In this document: in pieces, positions 16,874-25,270 of the stretch
How the letters are laid out: every line of letters begins with the position of its first letter
How positions within the stretch are numbered: position 1 is the stretch's first letter
Assembly: GCF_900177295.1 (NCBI RefSeq)
Contig: NZ_FWZX01000003.1
Coordinates: 1-51,666, forward strand
DNA: 51,666 nt
Reading direction: 5' to 3'
From: Tistlia consotensis USBA 355
GTDB lineage: Bacteria; Pseudomonadota; Alphaproteobacteria; Kiloniellales; DSM-21159
Notes under the pieces: model-generated
Databases searched by the model: none
The model's input: only the letters and a program-made list of their open reading frames with translations
Told to the model about the DNA's origin: nothing
Made by a program: the position numbers and the translations under genes

Positions 16874-19800
16874 TCCGCTGCCTCCTTCGCCGCGACGGCC
16901 GGCTCGTCGAGCCAGTCGACCTTGTCCATCTTCCGCACGATCACGAACTCGTCGCGGTTCGAGCCGACGGTGCCGTAGTAGTTGAAGCCGTAGGACAGCT
17001 GGGCGTAGCCGCCGATCATGTGGGTCGGCTTCAGCACCGCGCGGGTCACCGAGTTGTGGATGCCGCCGCGCTGGCCGGTCATCTCGGAGCCCGGCACGTT
17101 CACGATCTTCTCCTGCGCGTGGTACATGAAGAGCGTGCCCTCCTTGATGCGCTGGGAGACCACCGCGCGGGCGACCAGGGCGCCGTTGGCGTTGTAGGCC
17201 TCGACCCAGTCGTTGTCGGCGATCCCCGCCTTCGCGGCGTCGGTCTCGCTCAGCCAGACCACCGGCCCGCCGCGATTCAGCGTCAGCATCAGCAGGTTGT
17301 CGGTGTAGGTCGAGTGGATGCCCCACTTCTGGTGCGGCGTGATGAAGTTCAGCACGACCTGCCTGCGGCTGCCGTCGCCCTTCAGGGCCGGGGTCACGGT
17401 CTTGGTGTCGATCGGCGGCCGGTAGACGCAGAAGCCCTCGCCGAAGGCCCGCATCCAGAGGTGGTCCTGATAGAGCTGCTGGCGGCCGGTCAGGGTGCGC
17501 CAGGGGATCAGCTCGTGGACGTTGGTGTAGCCGGCGTTGTAGCAGACCTTCTCGGACTCGATGCCCGACCAGGTCGGCGAGGAGATGATCTTGCGCGGCT
17601 GCGCGACGACGTCGCGGAAGCGGATCTTCTCGTCCTCCTTGGGCACCGCGAGGTGGGTGTGCTCGCGGCCCGTCGCCTTGCCGAGCGCCGCCCAGGCCTT
17701 GACCGCGACCTCGCCGTTGGTCTCCGGCGCCAGGCTCAGGATCACCTCGGTCGCGTCGATATCCGTGTCGATCCGCGGCAGGCCCTTGGTCGGCCCCTCC
17801 TCCGCGACGAGGCCGTTGAGGCGGCCGAGCAGCTCGACCTCGTGCTCGGTGTTCCAGGCGATGCCCTTGCCGCCGTTGCCGAGCTTGGACATCAGCGGGC
17901 CGAGCGCGGTGAAGCGCTTGTAGAGGTTGGGATAGTCGCGCTCGACCACGGCGATCTGCGGCATGGTCCTGCCCGGGATCGCCTCGATCTCGCCCTTCTT
18001 CCAGTCCTTGACGTCGAAGGCCTGGGCGATCTCGCCCGGCGTGTCGTGCAGGATCGGGGTCAGCACGACGTCCTGCTCGACGCCCAGCACCTCCGGGGCG
18101 ACCTCGGAGAAGGTCTTGGCGAGGCCCTTGTAGATCTCCCAGTCCGACCGGCTTTCCCAGACCGGATCCACGGCCGCCGACAGCGGGTGGATGAAGGGAT
18201 GCATGTCCGAGGTGTTGAGGTCGTTCTTCTCGTACCAGGTCGCGGTCGGCAGCACGACGTCGGAGTAGACGCAGGTCGTCGACATGCGGAAGTCGAGCGT
18301 GACCAGCAGGTCGAGCTTGCCCTCCGGCGCCTCGTCGTGCCAGGCGACCTCGTGGCTCTTCTGGCGGCCCTCCTCGCCGAGGTCCTTGCCGAGCACGCCG
18401 TGGCTGGTGCCGAGCAGGTGCTTGAGGAAGTACTCGTGGCCCTTGCCCGAGGAGCCGAGCAGGTTGGAGCGCCAGACGAAGAGGTTGCGCGGCCAGTTGC
18501 GCGGCGCGTCGGGATCCTCGCAGGACAGCTTCAGCGACCCGTCCTTCAGGCCCTCGACGACATAGTCCTTGACCTCCTTGCCGGCGGCGGCGGCCACCTT
18601 GGCGACCTCCAGCGGGTTGGCCTCGAGCTGCGGCGCGGAGGGCAGCCAACCCATCCGTTCGGCGCGGATGTTGTAGTCGATCAGCGCGCCGTCCCAGGGC
18701 CCGGCCGGGGCCGTCGGCGACAGCAGCTCGGAGACCTCCAGCGTCTCGTAGCGCCACTGGTCGGTGTGGGCGTACCAGAAGGAGGTCGCGTTCATCTGCC
18801 GCGGCGGCCGGCCCCAGTCGAGGCCGAAGGCGAGCGGCAGCCAGCCGGTCTGGGGGCGCAGCTTCTCCTGGCCGACGTAGTGCGACCAGCCGCCGCCCGA
18901 CTGCCCGACGCAGCCGCACATCACCAGGAGATTGATGATCCCCCGGTAGTTCATGTCCATGTGGTACCAGTGGTTCAGGCCGGCGCCGAGGATGACCATG
19001 GACTTGCCCTTGGTCTTCTCGGCGTTGAGCGCGAACTCCCGGGCGACCGCGACGATGCGCTCGGCCGGCACGCCGGTGATGCGCTCGGCCCAGGCCGGCG
19101 TGTAGGGCACGTCGTCCTCGAAGGAGGTCGCGACGTTGTCGCCGCCGAGGCCGCGGTCGAGCCCGTAGTTGGCGACGAAGAGGTCGAAGACCGTGGCGAC
19201 CAGCGCCTCGCCCTCGGCCAGCGCCAGGGCACGCGCCGGCACGCGGCGGCGCAGCACCTCGGGATGCTCGGTGCTGGCGAAGTGCTCGTGCTTGCGGCTG
19301 CCGAAATAAGGGAAGGCGACCTCGACCGCCTGGTCGTGCTTGTCCTCCTCGACGAAGGACAGCTCGAGCTCGACCTCGCGGCCCTCGGCGTCCTTGGCCT
19401 CCAGGTTCCACTGGCCGGCGTCGCCCCAGCGGAAGCCGACCGAGCCCCGGGGCACCACGACCGAGCCCGTCGCGCGGTCGAGCGCGACGGTCTTCCACTC
19501 CGGGTTCTTGTCCTGGCCGAGAGCCCCGGCGAAGTCGGAGGCGCGCAGCAGCCGCTCCGGCACGTAGGCGCCGTCGCGCTCGACCAGGCGCACCAGCATC
19601 GGCATGTCGCTGTAGCGCCGGCAGTAGTCCTCGAAGTAGGCGGCCTGCCGGTCGAGGTGGAACTCGCGCAGGATGACGTGGCCCATGGCCAGGGCCAGGG
19701 CAGCGTCGGTGCCCTGCTTCGGGTTCAGCCAGAGGTCGGAGAACTTGGCGGCCTCCGAGTAGTCCGGGCTGACCACGACGCTCTTGGCGCCCTTGTAGCG

Positions 19801-20613
19801 CGCCTCGGTGTAGAAGTGGGCGTCCGGGGTCCGGGTCTGGGGCACGTTGGAGCCCCAGAGGATCAGGAAGCCGGCGTTGTACCAGTCGGCGCTCTCCGGC
19901 ACGTCGGTCTGCTCGCCCCAGGTCTGGGGGCTGGCCGGCGGCAGGTCGCAGTACCAGTCGTAGAAGGACATGCAGACGCCGCCCATCAGCGACAGGTAGC
20001 GCGAGCCCGCGGCGTAGGAGACCATCGACATCGCCGGGATCGGCGAGAAGCCGATGATGCGGTCGGGGCCGTAGGTCTTCGCGGTGTAGGCGTTGGCCGC
20101 CGCGACGAGCTCGTTGACCTCGTCCCACTTGGCGCGCACGAAGCCGCCGAGGCCGCGCCGCGTGGTGTAGGAGTCGCGCTTCGCCTTGTCCTCGACGATC
20201 GAGGCCCAGGCCGCGACCGGCGTCCGCACCGCCCGCGCCTCGCGCCACAGCCTGAGCAGCGCCGAGCGGACCATCGGGTACTTCACCCGGTTGCCCGAGT
20301 ACATGTACCAGCTGTAGCTGGCGCCGCGGGAGCAGCCGCGCGGCTCGTGGTTCGGCAGGTCCGGACGCGTGCGCGGGTAGTCGGTCTGCTGGGTCTCCCA
20401 GGTCACGATCCCGCCCTTGACGTAGATCTTCCAGGAGCAGGAGCCGGTGCAGTTCGCGCCGTGGGTCGAGCGCACGATCTTGTCGTGCTGCCAGCGCTTG
20501 CGGTAGCCGTCCTCCCAGCGGCGGTCCTCGTTGGTCGTGGTGCCGTGGCCCTCGGCGAAGCTGCCGACGTTCTTGGGGGCCAGGAAGTTCAGGCGGTCCA
20601 GCAGAAGGCTCAT
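16870..20613 (-). CDS. narG: Respiratory nitrate reductase alpha subunit, Mo-bisMGD catalytic protein
   Basis: This 1247-residue subunit reduces nitrate to nitrite on the cytoplasmic side. The FS0 cluster motif HxxxCxxxC appears as HGANCTGSC near residue 52. The region around DWYNAGFLILWGSNVPQT carries the aspartate expected to bind molybdenum and cofactor-binding residues. The ending YGFNYYGTVGSNRDEFVIVRK is typical. Full length matches the family and no frameshift is seen. Translation of narH is coupled to it through a 4-base overlap. The opposite strand is open over the whole gene, which is a GC-codon artefact. Confidence 0.98.
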   Translation of the reverse strand: MSLLLDRLNFLAPKNVGSFAEGHGTTTNEDRRWEDGYRKRWQHDKIVRSTHGANCTGSCSWKIYVKGGIVTWETQQTDYPRTRPDLPNHEPRGCSRGASYSWYMYSGNRVKYPMVRSALLRLWREARAVRTPVAAWASIVEDKAKRDSYTTRRGLGGFVRAKWDEVNELVAAANAYTAKTYGPDRIIGFSPIPAMSMVSYAAGSRYLSLMGGVCMSFYDWYCDLPPASPQTWGEQTDVPESADWYNAGFLILWGSNVPQTRTPDAHFYTEARYKGAKSVVVSPDYSEAAKFSDLWLNPKQGTDAALALAMGHVILREFHLDRQAAYFEDYCRRYSDMPMLVRLVERDGAYVPERLLRASDFAGALGQDKNPEWKTVALDRATGSVVVPRGSVGFRWGDAGQWNLEAKDAEGREVELELSFVEEDKHDQAVEVAFPYFGSRKHEHFASTEHPEVLRRRVPARALALAEGEALVATVFDLFVANYGLDRGLGGDNVATSFEDDVPYTPAWAERITGVPAERIVAVAREFALNAEKTKGKSMVILGAGLNHWYHMDMNYRGIINLLVMCGCVGQSGGGWSHYVGQEKLRPQTGWLPLAFGLDWGRPPRQMNATSFWYAHTDQWRYETLEVSELLSPTAPAGPWDGALIDYNIRAERMGWLPSAPQLEANPLEVAKVAAAAGKEVKDYVVEGLKDGSLKLSCEDPDAPRNWPRNLFVWRSNLLGSSGKGHEYFLKHLLGTSHGVLGKDLGEEGRQKSHEVAWHDEAPEGKLDLLVTLDFRMSTTCVYSDVVLPTATWYEKNDLNTSDMHPFIHPLSAAVDPVWESRSDWEIYKGLAKTFSEVAPEVLGVEQDVVLTPILHDTPGEIAQAFDVKDWKKGEIEAIPGRTMPQIAVVERDYPNLYKRFTALGPLMSKLGNGGKGIAWNTEHEVELLGRLNGLVAEEGPTKGLPRIDTDIDATEVILSLAPETNGEVAVKAWAALGKATGREHTHLAVPKEDEKIRFRDVVAQPRKIISSPTWSGIESEKVCYNAGYTNVHELIPWRTLTGRQQLYQDHLWMRAFGEGFCVYRPPIDTKTVTPALKGDGSRRQVVLNFITPHQKWGIHSTYTDNLLMLTLNRGGPVVWLSETDAAKAGIADNDWVEAYNANGALVARAVVSQRIKEGTLFMYHAQEKIVNVPGSEMTGQRGGIHNSVTRAVLKPTHMIGGYAQLSYGFNYYGTVGSNRDEFVIVRKMDKVDWLDEPAVAAKEAAE

Positions 20614-20650
20614 CAGGTCTCTCCGGTCGGTCGGAAGCGGCGCGACGTGG

Positions 20651-20675
20651 CCGGGCCCGGCGGCGCCGGGCCCGG
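20651..20675 (-). terminator. Strong intercistronic hairpin between narK2 and narG
   Basis: CCGGGCCCGG (20651-20660), loop CGGCG, CCGGGCCCGG (20666-20675) form a perfect 10-bp GC stem in the 73-base narK2-narG gap. There is no T-tract. It may cause partial termination or protect the ends of processed nar mRNA, which would let narK2 and narGHJI be expressed at different levels. Confidence 0.5.
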
Positions 20676-20686
20676 CAGGGCGCCGG

Positions 20687-22075
20687 TCAGCAGGGCACGG
20701 TGGCGTTGCGCCGCGTGTAGAACAGCCAGGTCAGCACCAGGCAGAGCGCGTAGAAGGCCATGAAGACGTAGAGCGCCATGGCCGGCCCGCCGGTCAGGGC
20801 GATCGAGGTGCCGTAGGCCTTGGGGATGAAGAAGGCGCCGTAGGCGGCGATCGCCGAGGTGAAGGCGATGATCGCCGCCGACTCGCGATCGGCCTGGCGG
20901 CGGTGCTGCTCGACGGAGAGCTCGGGCATCAGCCGGCCAATCTCCTGCCGCATGATCGTCGGGATCATCTGGAAGGTCGAGGCGTTGCCGACGCCGGTCG
21001 CGAAGAACAGCACCATGAACATGGCGAAGAAACCCCAGAAGGCGCCCGGCTGGGTCTTGATGCCGAGGAAGAACAGCACGCCGGCGACCGCGGCGATCAT
21101 CACCAGGAAGGTCCAGAAGGTGACCCGGCCGCCGCCGAACCTGTCGGAGATCCAGCCGGTCGCGGCCCGGCTCAGCGCGCCGACCAGCGGCCCGAGGAAG
21201 ACGAACTGCAGCGAGTCGACCTCGGGGAACTGGGTCTTGGCGAGCAGCGGGAAGCCGGCGGAGTAGCCGATGAAGGAGCCGAAGGTGCCGGTGTAGAGGA
21301 TGCACATGATCCAGTTGTGGCGCCGGCTGAAGATCACCGACTGCTCCTTGAAGGAGGCCTTGGCGTCGGCGATGTCGTTCATGCCGAACCAGGCGGCCAG
21401 CGTCGCGACGACGAGGAAGGGCACCCAGACGAAGCCGGCGTTCTGCAGCCACAGCTGACCGCCCGCACTGGTCGCTTGCGACGCGCCGCCCAGCGTGCCG
21501 AACACGCCGGCGGTGATCACCAGCGGCACCAGGAACTGCATCACCGAGACGCCGGCGTTGCCGAGCCCGGCGTTGAGCGCCAGGGCGTTGCCCTTCTCCT
21601 TCTTCGGATAGAAGAACGAGATGTTGGCCATCGAGGAGGCGAAGTTGCCGCCGCCGAAGCCGCAGAGCAGCGCCAGGGCGAGGAACACCAGGTAGTGGGT
21701 GGCCGGGTTCTGCACGGCGAAGCCGATGCCGACCGCCGGGATCAGCAGCGAGGCGGTCGAGATCGTCGTCCAGAGCCGGCCGCCGAAGATCGGCACCATG
21801 AAGGAGTAGAAGATGCGCAGCGTCGCGCCGGACAGGCCGGGCAGCGCCGCCAGCCAGAACAGCTGGCTGGTCGAGTAGCTGAAGCCGATCAGCGGCAGCT
21901 TGGCGACGACCACGCTCCAGACCATCCAGACCGAGAAGGCCAGCAGCAGGCAGGGGATCGAGATCCAGAGGTTGCGCCGGGCGACGCGCCGTCCGGCGCT
22001 GTCCCAGAAGCTCGGCTCGTCCGGTCGCCAGTGCTTGAGGACGTGGCCGGCGGTGTCGACGGTGGTGTTTGCCAT
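20687..22075 (-). CDS. narK2: NarK2-type nitrate/nitrite antiporter (MFS)
   Basis: The 462 residues form twelve predicted membrane segments of the nitrate/nitrite porter family. The nitrate signatures are clear: GFGGGNFASSMANISFFYPK in the N-half (about residues 146-165) followed by KEKGNALALNAGLGNAG, and FFATGVGNASTFQMIP in the C-half. N-terminal WRPDEPSFW is typical of the type-II, E. coli NarK-like branch, which exchanges external nitrate for internal nitrite. It lies 79 bases after narK1 and 73 bases before narG. The 1/2 labels follow the Paracoccus-type arrangement by inference. Confidence 0.93.
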   Translation of the reverse strand: MANTTVDTAGHVLKHWRPDEPSFWDSAGRRVARRNLWISIPCLLLAFSVWMVWSVVVAKLPLIGFSYSTSQLFWLAALPGLSGATLRIFYSFMVPIFGGRLWTTISTASLLIPAVGIGFAVQNPATHYLVFLALALLCGFGGGNFASSMANISFFYPKKEKGNALALNAGLGNAGVSVMQFLVPLVITAGVFGTLGGASQATSAGGQLWLQNAGFVWVPFLVVATLAAWFGMNDIADAKASFKEQSVIFSRRHNWIMCILYTGTFGSFIGYSAGFPLLAKTQFPEVDSLQFVFLGPLVGALSRAATGWISDRFGGGRVTFWTFLVMIAAVAGVLFFLGIKTQPGAFWGFFAMFMVLFFATGVGNASTFQMIPTIMRQEIGRLMPELSVEQHRRQADRESAAIIAFTSAIAAYGAFFIPKAYGTSIALTGGPAMALYVFMAFYALCLVLTWLFYTRRNATVPC

Positions 22076-22154
22076 GGTCTTGGTCTCCGACGGGGCGGCG
22101 GCGCCCCACGATCTCCGTTGCCGGCCGCCGCCCGGGTTGGCTGGGCGGAAGCGG

Positions 22155-23534
22155 CTAGTGGACGGCGCGCGGCCGGGCGGCGCCCTGAGCGGCCGGCCGG
22201 GCAGCCGGCTGGCTCGCCGGCTCCAGGCCCGGCGGCACCTCGGGCAGGTCGCTGAGGAAGGTCTCGGCGGTCAGCTCGGGGAACTTGCGCCGCTCCATCC
22301 GGCGGATCGCCACGTGCATCCACACGGTGCTGACCAGCACCAGCGCGAACAGCAGCATGAAGCAGGCGGTCCAGACGCCGGTCAGGTCGTTGAGGATGCC
22401 GAAGGAGATCGGCAGGACGAAGCCGCCCAGGCCGCCGATCATGCCGACCAGGCCGCCGACCGAGCCGACGTGCTCGGGGTAGTAGACCGGGATGTGCTTG
22501 TAGACCGCGGCCTTGCCCAGGGACATGACGAAGCCGAGCAGCACGGTCAGCGCGACGAAGGCCGGCAGGCCGATGCCGAAGGAGAAGGCGATCGGGCCCT
22601 TGATGCCGGTCACCACGTACTGGGTCTCGGGATAGCTCAGCACGAAGAGGCAGCCGAGCGAGACCAGGAAGGTCAGGTACATCACCGCCCTGGCGCCCCA
22701 GCGGTCCGACATCCAGCCACCGAGCGCCCGGAACACCGAGCCCGGCAGGGCATAGGCCGCGGCCAGCATGCCGGCGGTCTCGAGGTCCAGGTGGTAGGCG
22801 CCGACGTAGTAGCGCGGCAGCCAGCTGGCCAGCGCGACGAAGCCGCCGAAGACGAAGAAGTAGTAGGTCGCGAAGCGCCAGACCTGCAGGTTCTTCAGCG
22901 GCGCCAGCTGCATGGCGGCGCTGACCGGCTTCTCGCCGCGCGCCTTGCGCGCCACGTGCGCCGGGTCGTCCTGGGTGAAGAGGTAGAAGAGCACGGCGAC
23001 GATCGCCAGAAGCACGGCGTAGATCTGCGCGGTCTGCTGCCAGCCGAAGGCGACCACCAGGAAGGGCGCGCCGAAGTTGGTCACCGCCGCGCCGGCGTTG
23101 CCGGCGCCGAAGATGCCCAGCGCCGTGCCCTGGGCCCCCTTGGAGTACCAGCGCGAGACGTAGGCGATGCCGACGATGAACGAGCCGCCGGCCAGGCCGA
23201 CGCCGAGCGCGGCCAGCAGGAAGACCTCGTAGGTGTGCACCATCGACAGCAGGAAGACGGCCACGGCCGTGGTCAGCATCTGCAGCGTGAAGATCAGACG
23301 GCCGCCGAACTGCTCGGTCCAGACGCCGAGGAAGATGCGGCTGATCGAGCCGGTCAGCACCGGGGTCGCGACCAGGATGCCGAAGGCCGTGTCGCTGAGC
23401 CCGAGCTCCTGCTTGATGCGGATGCCGATGATCGAAAAGATCGTCCAGACCGCGAAGCAGGCGGTGAAGGCCAGGGTGCTCATGCCGAGCATGCGGTGCT
23501 GTCTGCCGGCCGGAATGCCATCCAGGTGGTTCAT
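22155..23534 (-). CDS. narK1: NarK1-type nitrate transporter (MFS)
   Basis: This 459-residue major facilitator contains FAVWTIFSIIGIRIKQELGL, AYVSRWYSKGAQGTALGIFG and AGNAGAAVTNFGAPFL, the type-I NarK pattern thought to import nitrate with protons. The C-terminal tail (about 30 residues, Pro/Ala-rich) is not conserved. The ATG at 23534 is preferred over an in-frame start at 23567 because AGGGGAT lies eight bases upstream. It is the first gene of the nar cluster and is preceded by an FNR-type box at 23619-23632. Single narK1-narK2 fusion proteins exist in some denitrifiers; here they are separate genes. Confidence 0.93.
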   Translation of the reverse strand: MNHLDGIPAGRQHRMLGMSTLAFTACFAVWTIFSIIGIRIKQELGLSDTAFGILVATPVLTGSISRIFLGVWTEQFGGRLIFTLQMLTTAVAVFLLSMVHTYEVFLLAALGVGLAGGSFIVGIAYVSRWYSKGAQGTALGIFGAGNAGAAVTNFGAPFLVVAFGWQQTAQIYAVLLAIVAVLFYLFTQDDPAHVARKARGEKPVSAAMQLAPLKNLQVWRFATYYFFVFGGFVALASWLPRYYVGAYHLDLETAGMLAAAYALPGSVFRALGGWMSDRWGARAVMYLTFLVSLGCLFVLSYPETQYVVTGIKGPIAFSFGIGLPAFVALTVLLGFVMSLGKAAVYKHIPVYYPEHVGSVGGLVGMIGGLGGFVLPISFGILNDLTGVWTACFMLLFALVLVSTVWMHVAIRRMERRKFPELTAETFLSDLPEVPPGLEPASQPAARPAAQGAARPRAVH

Positions 23535-23618
23535 CGCGTCGATCCCCTTTCTGCGGGCGAGCGGCACGCCGGCCGCTGCCTTCGGGGTCGCTTTTGCGGC
23601 AACGCAGCACGGATTTGT

Positions 23619-23632
23619 TTGACGCAGATCAA
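23619..23632 (-). promoter_or_regulatory. FNR/Dnr-type box upstream of narK1
   Basis: TTGACGCAGATCAA matches TTGAT-N4-ATCAA at nine of ten positions. Its centre is about 91 bases before the narK1 start. If it activates at -41.5, transcription would begin near 23584, leaving a leader of about 50 bases. This is the expected control of an anaerobic nitrate operon by the adjacent Crp/Fnr-family regulator. Confidence 0.75.
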
Positions 23633-23731
23633 GGGACGATCGTTCAATACTGAAACAAGACTGTCGGTGACAAACTTATATTGATCGGTTGAGGAATTAT
23701 GACTAGCAGATTGATTTTGATTGACTGATGA

Positions 23732-23745
23732 TTGATAAAAATCAA
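23732..23745 (+). promoter_or_regulatory. Perfect FNR-type box upstream of the Crp/Fnr regulator gene
   Basis: TTGAT-AAAA-ATCAA matches the consensus at all ten positions. Additional TTGAT/TTGAC half-sites occur at 23711, 23717 and 23721. The box overlaps a possible -10 (GATAAA, 23734-23739) spaced 17 bases from TTGATT (23711-23716), which would give repression. Its centre is also about 42 bases before the GTG, the class-II activation distance for a leaderless message. Either reading implies autoregulation. Confidence 0.75.
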
Positions 23746-23780
23746 GAATCTATCGGTCGAAACGGGGAAAGGGCATTGGC

Positions 23781-24479
23781 GTGCGCAACGAGGACCTGAA
23801 GCGCATCCGCGACCTCGACCTCTTCGCCAACATGCGGCCGGAGAACTTCGAGGCCTTGACCCAGGCCGCCTTCCTGCAGCGCTTTCCCGAGCAGGTGACC
23901 CTGATCCGCGAGGGCGATCCGGCGGATTTCCTGCACGTCGTGACCGCCGGCGCCGTCGAGCTCTACGCCTCGGCCGGCGGGCGCGAGACGACGCTGGAGC
24001 TGGTCCGCCCGGTCTCGACCTTCATCCTGGCCGCCGTGCTGCGCGACCAGGCCTACCTGATGTCGGCGCGCACCCTCGAGCGCTCGCAGATCCTGATGAT
24101 CCCGGCGACCAGCGTGCGCGAGGTCTTCGCCGCCGACGAGGCCTTCGCCCGGGCCATCGTCGACGAGCTGGCCGGGCGCTTCCGCACGGTCGTCAAGGCG
24201 CTGAAGAACCAGAAGCTGCGCAGCTCCGTCGAGCGCCTCGCCAACTACCTGCTGCGCCTGCAGCAGGAGCAGGACGACGGCCCGCGCGTCGAGCTGCCGG
24301 TCGACAAGCGCACCATCGCCTCGCTGCTCGGCATGACCCCGGAGAACCTGTCGCGCGCCTTCGGCACGCTGGCGCCCTACGGCGTCCGCGTCGAGGGCCG
24401 GACCCTGTTCCTGGACAAGCCCGAGGACCTGCGCGGCCTCGCCAAGCCCTCGCCGCTGATCGACGACCCGACGAGCTAA
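23781..24479 (+). CDS. Crp/Fnr-family transcription regulator, cysteine-free
   Basis: The 232 residues comprise a cyclic-nucleotide-binding-like beta-barrel (about 15-120), a long dimerisation helix (about 120-145) and a winged helix-turn-helix with recognition helix TPENLSRAFGTL. The E-x-x-S-R pattern there is the one FNR uses to read TTGAT. There is no cysteine anywhere, so it cannot hold FNR's oxygen-labile [4Fe-4S] cluster; this fits Dnr/NnrR-type proteins, which respond to nitric oxide, or another ligand. GTG at 23781 with GGGAAAGGG upstream places the domain correctly. It is divergent from narK1 and is probably the direct regulator of the nar cluster. Confidence 0.9.
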   Translation: MRNEDLKRIRDLDLFANMRPENFEALTQAAFLQRFPEQVTLIREGDPADFLHVVTAGAVELYASAGGRETTLELVRPVSTFILAAVLRDQAYLMSARTLERSQILMIPATSVREVFAADEAFARAIVDELAGRFRTVVKALKNQKLRSSVERLANYLLRLQQEQDDGPRVELPVDKRTIASLLGMTPENLSRAFGTLAPYGVRVEGRTLFLDKPEDLRGLAKPSPLIDDPTS

Positions 24480-24730
24480 CGCGCCCGGGTCGCGCCGCTT
24501 AACCCGCGCTTAACACGCTTGGGCGAAAAATCTCCCCGGGAAATGATCGCCTTACGCGCGCCATCCGCGCCGTTCGGGCGATCCAACCCTAGGACGGCGC
24601 CCTCGGGCTCCGTCCGAGGAGGGGGTGCGCGGCGCCGCCGGCCCGTCGGTCGGGGGGCAGACGGATCCCGGACGGCGCCTCGCACCCTCCTCCGATCCGC
24701 CCCAGCCTTGACCTCCCTCCGGATCCGAGT

Positions 24731-24749
24731 CATGCATTCTGCATGCATG
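24731..24749. promoter_or_regulatory. Imperfect palindrome over the MarR gene start
   Basis: CATGCATTCTGCATGCATG overlaps the ATG at 24743 and has imperfect dyad symmetry. A repeat of this kind at a MarR gene start could be its own operator, but ATGCAT is short and self-palindromic, so chance is possible. The rest of the 263-base gap (24480-24742) holds only GC-rich local hairpins, e.g. CCTCGG/CCGAGG near 24600-24620. Confidence 0.25.
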
Positions 24750-25270
24750 ATGATCTGACAGCGAACCTGCTGGGCGCGCTGGCGACGGCGCTGAGCGACC
24801 GCAGCCAGCAGGGCTTCGAGCCGCTGTCGCCGAGCTCGGCAGCGGCCCTGCTGACGCTGCGCCACCACGGCCCCCTGGCGACGACGGCGCTGGCCGCGAT
24901 CCTCAACCTGTCGCAGCCGGCGGCGACCCGCCTGCTCGACCGCCTGGAAGCCGAGGGCCTGGTTGCGCGCAAGGCCGAGGCCGCCGGCCGGAGCGTGCCC
25001 CTGGCCCTGACCGCTGCCGGCCGCCGCCGCGCAGAGCGGCTGCAGGCCGCCCGCCTGGCGGCGAGCCGCCGCGCGCTCGAAGCGCTGTCGACGGCCGAGC
25101 GCGGCACCCTGCACAAGCTGCTCGCCAAGGCGCTCGGCGGCCTGACCGAGGACCGCAGCCAGGCCCGGCATCTCTGCCGCTTCTGCGACCACGGCCTCTG
25201 CGACGGGCCGGCCTGCCCGGTCGGCAGCGCCGCCGGCGAGAAGGAGAGACGCGATGCTGCTGGAGCATGA
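24743..25270 (+). CDS. MarR-family regulator with C-terminal cysteine cluster
   Basis: This 175-residue winged-helix protein has LRHHGPLATTALAAILNLSQPAATRLLDRL (about 33-62) as helix-turn-helix and a wing at VARKAEAAGRSVPLALT. The C-terminus adds CRFCDHGLCDGPAC, a CX2CX4CX4C cluster of a type seen in some MarR proteins, which could bind metal or sense oxidants. The gene ends 17 bases inside the next gene, so the two form an operon. The ligand is unknown. Confidence 0.85.
   Translation: MHDDLTANLLGALATALSDRSQQGFEPLSPSSAAALLTLRHHGPLATTALAAILNLSQPAATRLLDRLEAEGLVARKAEAAGRSVPLALTAAGRRRAERLQAARLAASRRALEALSTAERGTLHKLLAKALGGLTEDRSQARHLCRFCDHGLCDGPACPVGSAAGEKERRDAAGA

Noticed and set aside
15347-20248. 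A 1633-codon minus-strand frame that would join narH to sequence within narG
   Set aside because: Only the last 508 codons (narH) are real; the rest is the out-of-frame reading of narG, and the ATGA overlap at 16870-16873 marks the true gene border.
17020-20763. A 1247-codon plus-strand open frame lying opposite narG
   Set aside because: It is the mirror of a strongly coding gene in GC-rich DNA, has Arg/Val/Gly/Ala-heavy composition and no domain resemblance; narG is unambiguous.
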